From the NCBI RefSeq assembly GCF_050262165.1, contig NZ_CP189844.1: 64,000 bases of DNA. One strand, 5' to 3'. Shown here one piece after another: positions 39,628-49,875 of the stretch. Made by a program: the position numbers and the translations under genes. Positions within the stretch are counted from its first letter, which is position 1; each line of letters starts with the position of its first letter. Source of the DNA: Parvimonas sp015257355. Lineage in GTDB: Bacteria > Bacillota > Clostridia > Tissierellales > Peptoniphilaceae. The notes under the pieces were generated by a model. That model was not told the DNA's origin and did not search any database. It saw only the letters and a list, made by a program, of their open reading frames with translations.

Positions 39628-40674
39628 TTATTTTCCTTGTGTTAATTCTGCCCATCTCTTAAGGATAGCATCTCTTTGTTTTCCAAAACTTTCAATATCT
39701 TCTTTAATGAATTTATCTTTTGGTAATCCTAATTCAAAACCTTTAGTACCATCAATAACCATTTGAGCTCCATCTTTTCCATCAAGTTCAGCAATTAATT
39801 GTTGATTTTCTGGTCTTAAGATAAAATCTTCAAAAGCTTTTGCAAGTTCAAGGTTTGGAGTGTTTTTAAAAATAGCAACACCTTCTGGTACCCAACATAA
39901 TCCATCTTCTGGATAAATTGCTGTTAAATTATTTTTTTCAGCAACATCAAAAGCAGATTTATCAATTGGAATAATACCAATTCCAAATTCTCCAGCTACA
40001 GTTTTTTCTTGAGGATCTTTTCCTCTTTTACCATAGAATTTAACATTATCATTTAATTTTTTGAAATATTCCCATGCTTTTTCTTCGCCGTATAAGTCAA
40101 TAAGACCTTTAACATTTGCATAACTTGTTCCTGATACAGCAGGATTTGCCATGATTATTTCATCTTTATATTTTGGATCTGCAATTTCTGCCCAAGTTTT
40201 AGGAATTTCAAGTCCTTTTTCTTGTAAAATTTTATTATTTACTAAAAATCCTACAACAGTTACACCTTTAGAAATCCAATAACCTTCATTATCTTTGAAT
40301 CCTTCTTTAATTTTATCGAATCCTTCTGGTTTATACATTTCTAAAAGACCATCTTCTTTTGCTTTCATAAAAGCATCAATTCCACCACCGAACCATACGT
40401 CAGCACTTGGTTTTCCACCTTCTGCTTTAATCTTAGCAATAACTTCCCCACTTGACATTGAAAGAAACTCAACTTTAGCTTTAGTTTCTTCAGCAAACTT
40501 ATCAAAAAGTTTTTTGTATTTTTCTGATGTTGCAACAACATTTAATGTTTTGCCTTCGAAAGTTTTAGTAGCTTCTACTTTCTTTTCTTCTTTCTTTTCT
40601 TCAGCTTTTTTTGGTTGACAACCAACTAACATTAAACCTGCTAGTGCCAAAGATAAAAATCTTGATTTTTTCAT
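39628..40674 (-). CDS. ABC importer substrate-binding lipoprotein (FbpA/AfuA type)
   Basis: 348 residues. Signal peptide ends in lipobox LVGC followed by a lysine/glutamate linker, so it is membrane-anchored outside the cell. Periplasmic-binding-protein fold: LNVVATSEKYKKLFDKFAEE opens it, ADVWFGGGIDAF is the family block. First gene of the importer operon. ATG at 40674 follows GGAGGG; the longer in-frame extension has no ribosome site and would bury the signal peptide. Confidence 0.9.
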   Translation of the reverse strand: MKKSRFLSLALAGLMLVGCQPKKAEEKKEEKKVEATKTFEGKTLNVVATSEKYKKLFDKFAEETKAKVEFLSMSSGEVIAKIKAEGGKPSADVWFGGGIDAFMKAKEDGLLEMYKPEGFDKIKEGFKDNEGYWISKGVTVVGFLVNNKILQEKGLEIPKTWAEIADPKYKDEIIMANPAVSGTSYANVKGLIDLYGEEKAWEYFKKLNDNVKFYGKRGKDPQEKTVAGEFGIGIIPIDKSAFDVAEKNNLTAIYPEDGLCWVPEGVAIFKNTPNLELAKAFEDFILRPENQQLIAELDGKDGAQMVIDGTKGFELGLPKDKFIKEDIESFGKQRDAILKRWAELTQGK

Positions 40675-40745
40675 AATTCCCTCCTTAATTTTTTTCATAA
40701 CTATCTTTAATATGAAAAATAAGCTGTAAAAAAACAACCAATAAT

Positions 40746-40773
40746 ATTATATCATAAATTTAACATTTATCAA
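40746..40773 (-). promoter_or_regulatory. Promoter of the ABC importer operon
   Basis: Minus-strand -35 TTGATA and -10 TATAAT with 16-base spacing, 72 bases upstream of the binding-protein gene. I saw no clear Fur-type dyad. Confidence 0.7.
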
Positions 40774-40891
40774 TATTTTTTTATGCTTAAAATTATAAAT
40801 ATGATATAATATAAATATATTTTAATAAAGTTGTTTTATTATATAATTTTTGTGGAATATAATAAAGGAGTATTTTTTAGGGAGGAATTAT

Positions 40892-42286
40892 ATGAAAAAA
40901 GAACGTAGTGAAATGATCTTACACGGAAATATCTACAAAATAATTGCAATAATATCCATTCCTATTATATTAAATAATTTTATCCAACAATTATACTCAT
41001 TGGCTGATGCTTTTTGGCTTGGAAAATTGGGTACAGCAGAATTTGCTTCGACTAGTTTTACATGGCCAGTTGTATTTTTATTTAATTCAATAGGTATTGG
41101 GCTTTCAATTGCTGCAATATCTTTGATTTCACAATTACTTGGAAGAAAAGATTATACTAATGCACAAAAATATGCAGATACATTAATAAATATTTCATTA
41201 ATATTTTCTATTATGTTTATGATATTAGGATTTGTAAGTGCAGAACTTATTGTTAATTTAATGGGTGCAACTGGAGACCTTGCTAAATATAGTATTATTT
41301 ACTTGCAATATAGTTATTTAGGAATTCCATTTATATTTTTATATTACATATATTCTTCAGTATTGTCTGCTCAAGGAAAAAATGCAATTCCAACAATGAT
41401 AAGTGCTATATGTGTAATATTGAATATGATTTTAAATCCAATTTTTATATTTGATGTAATTCCATTCACTTCAATACCAGGTTTAGGCATTGGAGTAAAA
41501 GGTGCTGCATTAGCAACTGTTTTAACTCAAGGTATTATGTTTGTAGTTGGATTTATTCACTTAAGATTTAATAAAGATTTCATTAAATTAAATCTTAACA
41601 GTCTTCTATACATAAAATGGGAAAGATCAATATTAAAAAGAATTTATAGAATTACTCTACCTTCTGTTTTAGGACAAGTTGGAAGTTCAATAGGATTTAT
41701 AATAATGAACTCATTCATTCAAAGCTATGGAACTGAAACTGTTGCAGCATATGGAATGGTTAATAGAATAAGTGGTCTATTAAATATACCTCCTGGCGGA
41801 ATAGGTTCAGCAATAACTTCAATAATTGGTCAAAATATCGGAAACCACAATATTGAAAGAGTTAAAGAAACATTTAAAAAGGCATCAATTATAGTTATTA
41901 TTATGTCTATAATAATTGCATTTATAAGCTTTATATTTAGATTCGAAATTTTATCATTCTTCATAAGTGCACCAAAGGACTCTGTACTTATGAAACAAGC
42001 AGATAGTTATATGTTCTACACTTTAATAACTCTAGTAATGTTAAATATGTTTTTTGTTTATCAAGGATTATTCCAAGGATCTGGAAATAGTAAATATTCA
42101 ATGCTCATTGACATGATAAGACTTTGGATAATAAGATTACCATTAATTTTAATTTTTAAAAATTTCACTGGTTATGGAGCAACTGGCATATGGCTTGCAA
42201 TGGCAATTTCAAATGTTTTAGTATCAATAATTGCTCATTTCATATACTTACAAGGTGGATGGCAAGAAGGTTCATTTTATAGATAA
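40892..42286 (+). CDS. MATE family efflux transporter (second copy)
   Basis: About 464 residues with twelve predicted transmembrane helices; ISIPIILNNFIQQLYSLAD is the MATE opening block, and IPPGGIGSAI lies in the second half. Divergent from the importer operon. ATG at 40892 has GGGAGGAATT upstream, so the longer in-frame opening is not used. Exports an unknown substrate. Confidence 0.92.
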   Translation: MKKERSEMILHGNIYKIIAIISIPIILNNFIQQLYSLADAFWLGKLGTAEFASTSFTWPVVFLFNSIGIGLSIAAISLISQLLGRKDYTNAQKYADTLINISLIFSIMFMILGFVSAELIVNLMGATGDLAKYSIIYLQYSYLGIPFIFLYYIYSSVLSAQGKNAIPTMISAICVILNMILNPIFIFDVIPFTSIPGLGIGVKGAALATVLTQGIMFVVGFIHLRFNKDFIKLNLNSLLYIKWERSILKRIYRITLPSVLGQVGSSIGFIIMNSFIQSYGTETVAAYGMVNRISGLLNIPPGGIGSAITSIIGQNIGNHNIERVKETFKKASIIVIIMSIIIAFISFIFRFEILSFFISAPKDSVLMKQADSYMFYTLITLVMLNMFFVYQGLFQGSGNSKYSMLIDMIRLWIIRLPLILIFKNFTGYGATGIWLAMAISNVLVSIIAHFIYLQGGWQEGSFYR

Positions 42287-42349
42287 ATATAAAAAAGGTT
42301 AGGAATATTAAGGTGAATCCAAAAATACGAATAGTTAAATAAATTATTC

Positions 42350-42387
42350 AAAGGAATGTAATCTAATCAATAGGATACATTCCTTTT
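42350..42387 (+). terminator. Terminator after plus-strand MATE gene
   Basis: 11-bp stem AAAGGAATGTA/TACATTCCTTT with a short T run. Confidence 0.7.
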
Positions 42388-42442
42388 AAATTCTCCTTAA
42401 TTCTTTTCGTATTATATCATTTAATATACTTTTTTATATCTT

Positions 42443-42605
42443 CTATTTATTTTTCATAAGAAGAATAATTTCTCCATAAAACATTTTTATCCAATTTGAA
42501 ATAGTTGTTTGTGGTATCTTATTTTTTTGATAATACAGATTGACTAATATTTTTTTCATATTCTTTAATTACTTTTATTTTTATACTTATATCATATTTT
42601 GACAT
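42443..42605 (-). pseudogene. IS3-type transposase OrfA remnant
   Basis: Reading from the ATG at 42605 gives MSKYDISIKIKVIKEYEK and SQSVLSKK, then a stop; a shifted frame continues NKIPQTTISNWIKMFYGE. Together they make the N-terminal helix-turn-helix of an IS3/IS150-like OrfA, broken by a frameshift and ended after about 55 codons. No orfB or clear inverted ends are present. It occupies the only gene-free stretch above 300 bases (42287-42722), along with three hairpins. Confidence 0.7.
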
Positions 42606-42610
42606 TCAAA

Positions 42611-42643
42611 AACCCCCAAATCCTTTGTCTGGATTTAGGGGTT
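42611..42643 (-). terminator. Strong hairpin upstream of the transposase remnant
   Basis: 13-bp stem AACCCCTAAATCC/GGATTTGGGGGTT with one wobble, seven-base loop, followed by TTTTG on the minus strand. It lies six bases before the remnant ORF, where it could block read-through into the transposase; a terminal structure of the old element is an alternative. Confidence 0.6.
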
Positions 42644-42683
42644 CATATCATATTCATAACCTTTTAATTTTTATACAGAATAA

Positions 42684-42714
42684 TTAAAAAAGGCAGTTAT
42701 TACCCACTGCCTTT
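42684..42714 (-). terminator. Terminator after tsf
   Basis: 9-bp stem AAAGGCAGT/ACTGCCTTT followed by T6 on the minus strand. Confidence 0.88.
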
Positions 42715-42722
42715 AAAAGATA

Positions 42723-43793
42723 TTATAATCCCATTTGTTTAGCAACTTCTTCAGCAAAGTTTTCTTCTTTCTTTTCTAGTCCTTCGCCTACTTCGAATCT
42801 AGTGTATTCTACTATTTCAATATTTCCACCTAATTCTTTAGCTTTATCATTAACAGCGTCTAAAACTGTTTTGCTATCATCTAAAACATATTGTTGGCTA
42901 AATAAAGCATATTGTTGGTCAATTAAAGTATTGTCTTGAATAAATCTTTCGATTTGTCCTGGTAAAATTTTATCCCAAATTTTTTCCGGTTTTCCTTGTC
43001 TCTTTAATTCTTCTTTTAATTCTTCTTCTTCAGCTTTTAAAACTTCATCAGTAATTTGAGACATTGAAGCATATTTTGGAATTCTCTTTAATTGTTTTCC
43101 TAATCTTACTAATTCTTCATTTTCTTTTTCAATTGAACCTTTTAGAGCTAAATATTCTTTTTCAACGAAATCAGCATCTAAATCTTTATAGCTTAAATAT
43201 TGTGGTTTCATTGCTGAAATATGCATACAAATATTTTGTAATAATTCTTTTGCAGCATCTTTTGTAGCTTTACTATCACAGTTAGCTTTAAGAATAACAC
43301 CAACTTTTTTATTAAAGTGAACATATCCACATACAATACTATTTTCACAACAAGCTTTAGCAAATGCTAATCTTCTAACTACAATATTTTCTCCAATTGA
43401 TGATATTTGTAATTTTAAGAATTCTTCAAAATTAGTTCCATCTATATTTGATGCATTTAATTCATCTATATTCTTTAATTCATTATCAAAAACATGTTCT
43501 GTTATTTTTTTTGTTAATGCTACAAAGTTTTCATTCTTTGCAACGAAATCTGTTTGAGAATTTACTTCAGTAAGAGCAGCTTTAGTGTTGTTTTCATCAA
43601 TAACTAAAGTTATTAAACCTTCAGCAGCAACTTTGCTTGCTTTTTTTGCAGCTTTAGCTAATCCTTTTTCTCTTAAAAATTCAATAGCTTTTTCCATATC
43701 TCCACTAACTTCCTGTAGTGCCTTTTTACATTCCATCATTCCAGCGCTAGTAATTTCTCTTAAATCTTTTACCATTTTTGCAGTAATTTCCAT
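42723..43793 (-). CDS. tsf: Elongation factor Ts
   Basis: 356 residues. Guanine-nucleotide exchange factor for EF-Tu. N-terminal UBA-like domain LREITSAGMMECKKALQE and the TDFVAKN motif are standard. It is longer than the ~290-300 residues of many EF-Ts, the extra length lying in the lysine/glutamate-rich C-terminal half. SD GGAGGG. Downstream of rpsB, separated by an attenuator-like hairpin. Confidence 0.96.
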   Translation of the reverse strand: MEITAKMVKDLREITSAGMMECKKALQEVSGDMEKAIEFLREKGLAKAAKKASKVAAEGLITLVIDENNTKAALTEVNSQTDFVAKNENFVALTKKITEHVFDNELKNIDELNASNIDGTNFEEFLKLQISSIGENIVVRRLAFAKACCENSIVCGYVHFNKKVGVILKANCDSKATKDAAKELLQNICMHISAMKPQYLSYKDLDADFVEKEYLALKGSIEKENEELVRLGKQLKRIPKYASMSQITDEVLKAEEEELKEELKRQGKPEKIWDKILPGQIERFIQDNTLIDQQYALFSQQYVLDDSKTVLDAVNDKAKELGGNIEIVEYTRFEVGEGLEKKEENFAEEVAKQMGL

Positions 43794-43817
43794 AAAACCC
43801 TCCTATAATATTATATA

Positions 43818-43859
43818 AAAATAAGGTAAGGATAAATATTAAAAATTTGAATCCTTACC
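43818..43859 (-). terminator. Hairpin between rpsB and tsf (partial terminator)
   Basis: 9-bp stem GGTAAGGAT/ATCCTTACC with a 17-base AT loop, then TTATTTTT. It probably lowers tsf transcription relative to rpsB. Confidence 0.65.
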
Positions 43860-43880
43860 CTTTAAAATTCTAATTACTAA

Positions 43881-44648
43881 TTATTCAGCCACTTCTTCAA
43901 AAACTTCTTCAACTTTTACAGTTTCTTCAACTACAGTTTCTGATTCTTCAACTTCTACTTGTTCACCTTGTTTAGCTTCAACAATAGCATTTGCAATTGT
44001 ACCAGTTAATAATTTAACAGCTCTTATAGCGTCATCATTTCCTGGAATAGCTATATCAACTTCATCAGGATCACAGTTAGTATCTACAACACCAACAACT
44101 GGAATACCTAATATTTTTGCTTCATTAACAGCAATTTTTTCATTCTTTGGATCTATTACGAAAAGTACATCTGGAAGTTTTTCCATTTCTTTAATTCCGC
44201 CTAAGAATTTTTCTAGTTTTTCAGCTTCTCTTCTTAATTTAATAACTTCTTTCTTAGGTAATCTTTGGAAAGTTCCATCTTCTTCCATAAGTTCTAATCT
44301 TTTTAATCTTTCAATTCTTCTTCTAATAGTTTTGTAGTTTGTTAACATACCACCTAACCATCTATGACTAACATAGAATTGTCCACTTCTTTTTGCTTCT
44401 GTTTCAACAGCTTCTTGAGCTTGTTTTTTAGTTCCTACAAAAAGAACTCTACCACCATCAGCAACGATATCTCTTACAAAATCATATGCTTGTTCAATTT
44501 GTTTTACAGTTTTTTGTAAATCTATAATATAGATTCCGTTTCTTTCTGTAAAAATAAATCTTGACATTTTTGGGTTCCATCTTCTAGTTTGATGTCCAAA
44601 ATGAACTCCTGCTTCTAATAAATTTTTCATTAAAATTACTTGTGACAT
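43881..44648 (-). CDS. rpsB: 30S ribosomal protein S2
   Basis: 255 residues. LLEAGVHFGHQTRRWNPKM is the S2 opening signature and IPGNDDAIRAVKLLTGTIANA the C-terminal one; an acidic tail follows. SD AGGAGGTAAG. Preceded by a structured leader and a consensus promoter. Confidence 0.98.
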   Translation of the reverse strand: MSQVILMKNLLEAGVHFGHQTRRWNPKMSRFIFTERNGIYIIDLQKTVKQIEQAYDFVRDIVADGGRVLFVGTKKQAQEAVETEAKRSGQFYVSHRWLGGMLTNYKTIRRRIERLKRLELMEEDGTFQRLPKKEVIKLRREAEKLEKFLGGIKEMEKLPDVLFVIDPKNEKIAVNEAKILGIPVVGVVDTNCDPDEVDIAIPGNDDAIRAVKLLTGTIANAIVEAKQGEQVEVEESETVVEETVKVEEVFEEVAE

Positions 44649-44658
44649 TTTCTTACCT

Positions 44659-44742
44659 CCTGTTTTTCGCCACCCATATTCATCATCTTGACAAGAACCT
44701 CTTTGGGCAACACTTGTTCAATCAGAATATGTGATTATTCAC
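44659..44742 (-). promoter_or_regulatory. Structured rpsB leader, possible S2 autoregulatory site
   Basis: The roughly 80-base 5' leader can close with CATATTC (44725-44731) pairing to GAATATG (44675-44681), with an inner ACAAG/CTTGT stem, ending just before the ribosome site. Its position and shape match known S2 feedback leaders, but the assignment is by context. Confidence 0.5.
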
Positions 44743-44748
44743 CTGAAT

Positions 44749-44777
44749 ATTATAACATAACAGAATATTTTTTTCAA
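44749..44777 (-). promoter_or_regulatory. rpsB-tsf promoter
   Basis: Minus-strand -35 TTGAAA, 17-base spacer, -10 TATAAT: a consensus sigma-A promoter. Confidence 0.88.
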
Positions 44778-44798
44778 TATATAATTTTTATTTTTTAC

Positions 44799-44826
44799 AA
44801 AAAAAAATCAGACCATAGGTCTGACT
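44799..44826 (-). terminator. Terminator after hup
   Basis: Stem TCAGACC/GGTCTGA with a TAT loop, followed by T9 on the minus strand. Confidence 0.9.
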
Positions 44827-44845
44827 TTTTATTAGTAATCAAAAA

Positions 44846-45124
44846 TTATTTGTTTACAATTTCTTTTAATGATTTTCCAGCTTTAAAAACTGGTGCTTTT
44901 GATGCTGGAATCTTGATAACTTCTTTAGGGTTTCTTGGGTTTCTTCCGCTTCTTGCTTTTCTTTCTCTAGCTTCGAAAGTTCCAAATCCAACTAATTGAA
45001 CTTTTTCCCCTTTAACTAAAGTTTCTTCAACAGTTTGAATGAAAGCATTTAATGCTCTTTCAGCATCAACTTTAGTAATTTTTCCTTTTTCAGCCATACT
45101 AGCTAATAATTCAGATTTGTTCAT
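44846..45124 (-). CDS. hup: DNA-binding protein HU
   Basis: 92 residues. Nucleoid-associated, bends DNA. MNKSELLASMAEKGKITK opens it and GRNPRNPKEVIKIPASK is the conserved beta-arm and C-terminal block. Monocistronic with its own promoter and terminator. Confidence 0.97.
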   Translation of the reverse strand: MNKSELLASMAEKGKITKVDAERALNAFIQTVEETLVKGEKVQLVGFGTFEARERKARSGRNPRNPKEVIKIPASKAPVFKAGKSLKEIVNK

Positions 45125-45200
45125 TAAAATTTCCTCCTAAATACACTACTATATTTAATAATTGCCTATATAAATGGTCACTTAACCATTCTGCATTATT

Positions 45201-45229
45201 ATTATATATTAATTTTCAAAAATAATCAA
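45201..45229 (-). promoter_or_regulatory. hup promoter
   Basis: Minus-strand -35 TTGATT, 17-base spacer, -10 TATAAT. Just downstream, at 45173-45190, an AATGGT/ACCATT dyad lies near the predicted transcript start. Confidence 0.75.
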
Positions 45230-45243
45230 GCTATTTAGCTAAT

Positions 45244-46233
45244 TTATTTGAAATTTTTAATTGGATAGTATCCAATTTCTTCTTGAATCTTTTTAAACTC
45301 CGTTTTAAACTTTTCAGCCATTATAGTTCTTTTTAAACTTTGTTTAATATTTTCTTTACTTTCATCAGAAAATTGTGCATAATCGTCAACAATTTTATTT
45401 ACTTTTATTATATGGTAACCAAATTTAGTTTGTACTGGTTCACTTATTTCTCCTTCTTTTAATTTAGAAGCAGCATTATAAAAAAACTCGTCAACCATAA
45501 CACCCTTAGTAAATGTACCTAATTCACCTTTATTAGTTTTAGCAGATGGATCTTTAGAAACTTCAACAGCTACATCTTCAAATTTTTCTCCAGCATCTAA
45601 ACGACTTTTAACATTTTTTGCTTCTTCTTCTGTTTCAACTAATATATGGCTTGCATCAATTTCAGGTCCATCAAATTCACTGCCTTTAAACTTATTAGCG
45701 ATTTCTTCATCCGTAGGTGAAAAGTTATCTGAGAACCAAACTTGAAATTTTTGTGAATATAAATTATCTTTAATCTTTTCTTTTAATTCTTCTTCTGATA
45801 GTTTTGATTTTTCAAGTTCTTCATTGAATTTATCGCCTAATTGCTCTTTAATCTTTTCAATTTGTTCACTAACTTCTTTATCCGTTACAGTAACTTTTGA
45901 AATTTCTTCTTCTGATTTTCCTGCATCCTTATATTCTTTCTCTAATTTAGCAAATTTTTGCTTAACAACTTCTATATCAGCAAATGCCTCTAATATATTT
46001 TGTTTTAAATTAAGAGAAGCCATTTTACCTTCATCAGTTGATTCATCATATTTTGCTTTTTGTTCGTCTGAATAAGAAGACATTATTTTATCATATTCTT
46101 TTTTAACTTGTTCTTCAGTAATATATTTATCACCAATTTTTACCAAAGCATCTTTAGGAGCTTTAGCACAAGCTGTAAAAAGTATTGCAGATAGTGCAAT
46201 TGCACTTGCAAATTTTACAAATCTATTATTCAT
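45244..46233 (-). CDS. PrsA-like peptidyl-prolyl isomerase lipoprotein
   Basis: 329 residues. Signal peptide with lipobox FTAC; mature protein should sit on the outer face of the membrane and help fold secreted proteins. SurA/PrsA-type N-terminal helical region, then a parvulin domain from about residue 190 (DASHILVETEEEAKNV, GELGTFTKGVMVDEF, VQTKFGYHIIKV). SD AAGGAGAG. It lies upstream of hup in transcription order with a separate hup promoter overlapping its end. Confidence 0.92.
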   Translation of the reverse strand: MNNRFVKFASAIALSAILFTACAKAPKDALVKIGDKYITEEQVKKEYDKIMSSYSDEQKAKYDESTDEGKMASLNLKQNILEAFADIEVVKQKFAKLEKEYKDAGKSEEEISKVTVTDKEVSEQIEKIKEQLGDKFNEELEKSKLSEEELKEKIKDNLYSQKFQVWFSDNFSPTDEEIANKFKGSEFDGPEIDASHILVETEEEAKNVKSRLDAGEKFEDVAVEVSKDPSAKTNKGELGTFTKGVMVDEFFYNAASKLKEGEISEPVQTKFGYHIIKVNKIVDDYAQFSDESKENIKQSLKRTIMAEKFKTEFKKIQEEIGYYPIKNFK

Positions 46234-46308
46234 ATTGCTCTCCTTTTTTGATTAATATTTCAATCTTTTGATATTATACATTATTTTTTTAGTAATGTCA
46301 AAGCTTTT

Positions 46309-49300
46309 TTAACTTTTTTGCTTTAAAAATTGTAAATTTTCAACAAATTCTATACTTTCAGTTAATTTATTCTTCTCATAATTGAAAATTAACTCTGCAT
46401 TTTCATTCATATTGAAGGCAATCCTCTTGAAAAATTTATCTGATATTCTGCCAATTAACTCTAATATATCTCTATTTGTCTGTTCAAACTTAAATACTAC
46501 TGACTTATCTCTATCTATTATTTTAATAAAACTCAAATTAGTAGAAATTGATTTCAAATATGAAACATTCATGACATTTAATACTGTTGTAGGAACATCT
46601 CCAAATCTATCAGTTAATTCATCATATATTTCATTAAAATCTTCTCTAGAAGAAATTTCTGCTATTTTTCTATACATGTCAATTTTTTGATTACTATCTC
46701 CTATATAGCTTGATGGTATATATGCATCTACTGATAACTCAATTGTTGTTTGATTTTTAATCTGTAAAGTTTCTCCTTTTACTGTTCTTATACTTTCTTC
46801 CAACATTCTTACATACATTTCATAACCAATTGTCTCTATATGGCCAGATTGACTTTCACCAAGAATATTACCAGCTCCTCTTAGTTCTAAATCTCTCATA
46901 GCTATTTTAAACCCTGACCCAAACTCAGAGAAATCTCTAATAGCCATTAATCTTTTCTCAGATATTTCAGTAAGAACCTTATCTTTTTCATAAGTAAAAT
47001 ATGCATACGCTCTTCTAGTTGATCGTCCAATTCTACCTTTTAATTGATAAAGTTGAGATAATCCCATTTTATCTGCATCATATATAATCATAGTATTACA
47101 ATTTTTTATATCCATTCCAGTTTCTATGATTGTTGTGCAAAGTAATATATCATATTCTCCTTCTTGAAAATCATACATGATATTTTCTAATTCTTTATTA
47201 GTTAATTTGCTATGAGCCATTGCAATTCTTGCATGCATCTGGGACAAGTTTTGATAGTTCAACATACATTTTATCCATATCTTTAATTCTATTATAAACA
47301 AAATAAACTTGACCACCTCTATTTAATTCTTTATAAATAGCTTCCCTAATCACAGAATCATTATATTCTAATACGAATGTAGCTATAGTTACTCTTTCTT
47401 CAGGAGCATCATCTAAAATACTCATATCTCGAATTCCTACTAAACTCATTTGCATAGTTCTAGGAATAGGAGTAGCAGATAAAGATAAAACATCAATATT
47501 CTCTTTAATCTTTTTTAAAGCTTCTTTATGTTTAACACCAAATCTTTGCTCTTCATCAATAATCAAAAGTCCCAAATCTTTAAATTCCAATTTGTTTGAT
47601 AGTAGCTTATGTGTTCCAATAAGTAAATTTACCTTCCCGTTTTTTACATTTTTTAAAATTTCTTTTTGTTTTAAAGGGCTCCTAAACCTACTAATCATTT
47701 CTATTTCAAGAGGAAAATCTCCAATTCTTTCACGAGCAGTATTGTAATGCTGTTGAGCTAGAATTGTTGTTGGAACTAGAAAAGCAACTTGCTTATCATC
47801 CATCATAGCTTTAAATGCAGCTCTTAAAGCAACTTCAGTTTTTCCGTATCCAACATCACCACAAAGCAATCTATCCATTGGCTTAAATTGCTCCATATCT
47901 CTTTTTATTTCATTAATAGCTCTTAACTGTGAATATGTTTCTTCATAAATAAAACTGTCTTCAAATTCTTTTTGCCAAGCCGTATCTTCAGAGAATGCAA
48001 ATCCTCTTATCTTATCTCTTTTCGCATATAATTGAACTAAATCTAAAGCAATCTCATCTAAAACTTTTTTAGTACGAGTTTTTGTTTTAACCCATTCACT
48101 AGATCCTAATTTATTTAATTTAGGTCTATATCCATCTTTTCCAATATATTTTTGAATCAAATTCATTTGATCTGTAGGAATATATAACTTATCATTTCCT
48201 TTATATAGTATCAAAATATGATCTTTAACTATTCCATCAACATCAATTTGTTCAATTCCTCTATATTCACCTATACCATGATTTTCGTGAACAACAAAAT
48301 CTCCCACATTTAAATCAGTATAGTCTAATAAATTTTCTTTACTTTTTTTCTTTGATTTTTTAGAAGTCTTTTTAACTGTTCCATAAATTTCTTTATGAGT
48401 TAAAAATAAAACTTTTTGAATAGGATATTCAAATCCAGACTCTAAATTAAGAGTTGAAATTCCAAGAATGGAACTTTTTAACTCAAATTCTAAATCCTCA
48501 AAAATATTACAATTAATATTTTCAGAATTTAAAATTTCTTTTAAATTATTTGCCTTTTCAAGTGAGCCAGCAAAAATAATTATTTTATAACCTCTTTGAA
48601 GTTTATATTTTAAGCTTTGAAACAGCATATCAAATTTTCTGTTGAAAACCTCTGTTTCAATAGTTTTTAAGTTTACAATACTTTTTGGATTAATAATCTT
48701 AGTTCTCTTTAAAAGTTGTGTAAAATTATTAACAATGCTAAATTCTTTTATTCTATTTAATATTTTTTCAAAAGGAATTAATATATCTTTATGTGAATCT
48801 AATATTTCGGCATTTTCAAATGAAAAAAGTACATTTTCATGAAATAAATTTTCTATTTCTAAATTTCTATCATATATTTTTAATATATCTTCAGTACAAA
48901 CAATAGAATCTTGACTTAAATAATCCAAAAGAGTTGCAAAACTTCCCTTTTTTATATAAGGTGATATTAAGTCCATATTTGAAATATGATAATTCATCTT
49001 TAAATCATCATATATCTTATAAAATTTTTCAGTTGACTTTTCTATATCTTTACCAAACAATTTCAACTTTTGTAATTTTTCTATATCTTTTTTTAGTCCA
49101 GTTAGTATATTATCAACATCTTCTTTTGACAATACCATTTCCTTTGCAGGTATTAATTCAACACTTTGTAATTTTTCAACAGATCTTTGACTATTAATAT
49201 CAAAACTACGAATAGAATCAACATCATCTCTCCAATAATAACTCTATTCTAACAGGATTTTTAAAATTTACAGGGTATATATCAAAAATTGAACCTCTTA

Positions 49301-49826
49301 TTGAAAACTGACCTTTTGCTTCAACAAAATCCACCCTATCATAATGCATCTTTATTAATCTTTCAGTTAATTCATTAAGATTAACTTCAGAATTTTCGTC
49401 AATATAAATATAATGTGATTTAAAAAATTTTGGAGTGCTAAGTTTTTTCGACAAAGCACTAGCAGTTGTAATTATTATGAATTTTTCATTAGAAATAAGC
49501 CTATTCATTATCTCTATTCTATGATTTTCGAGATTTGCTTCCAAACTATTAATATTGTGAAATCTAATTTCAAAATTCGGATAAACATCTACTTTATCTC
49601 CAATCAAATTTTTTAATTCATCACAAAGTTCATTAGCTCTAGCTTCACTTTCAACTAATAAAACTAGATTTTTATTAGGAATCTCATTAAAAATAGAATA
49701 TATTAAATGGAATAAACTTTCTTTTATAAGTCCATTACAATAAATAGGAACATTATTTGATTTTAAATTTGAAATCATATCTAAATATGATTCATTATTT
49801 TTTAAAAAATCAATTAAAAAATTCAT
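46309..49826 (-). pseudogene. mfd: Transcription-repair coupling factor Mfd, two frame breaks (probable sequence error)
   Basis: Three consecutive frames (49224-49826, 47210-49138, 46309-47316) make one 1170-residue Mfd when corrected. Break 1 near 49223-49241: a shifted frame continues DDVDSIRSFDINSQRSVEKL exactly as expected, needing a net loss of one base. Break 2 at 47231-47238: an ATGC duplication interrupts KLVPDA/RIAMAHSKL. Domains in order: UvrB-like N-terminus, RNA-polymerase interaction domain (GDFVVHENHGIGEYRG), translocase with GDVGYGKTEVA, DEEQRFG and QLKGRIGRS, and C-terminal TRCF domain. Mfd removes stalled RNA polymerase and recruits UvrA. Confidence 0.9.
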
Positions 49827-49844
49827 AACTAACTCCTTGTTTAT

Positions 49845-49875
49845 AAAAAATATAGAGGAATATTATTCCTCTATA
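49845..49875 (-). terminator. Terminator after pth
   Basis: Palindromic stem TATAGAGGAAT/ATTCCTCTATA followed by T6 on the minus strand; overlaps the pth stop. Confidence 0.8.

Noticed and set aside
42287..42722. CRISPR array or tRNA in the largest intergenic region
   Set aside because: It holds only hairpins and a transposase remnant; there are no regularly spaced repeats and no cloverleaf. None were found elsewhere in the window either.
45824..46075. Antisense open frames such as this one
   Set aside because: Long plus-strand frames opposite real genes mirror the AT-rich, Lys/Glu/Asn-rich coding strand; they lack ribosome sites and recognisable domains.
47210..49826. Programmed frameshifting in mfd
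   Set aside because: Neither break has a slippery heptamer and pseudoknot; one is a plain 4-base duplication.
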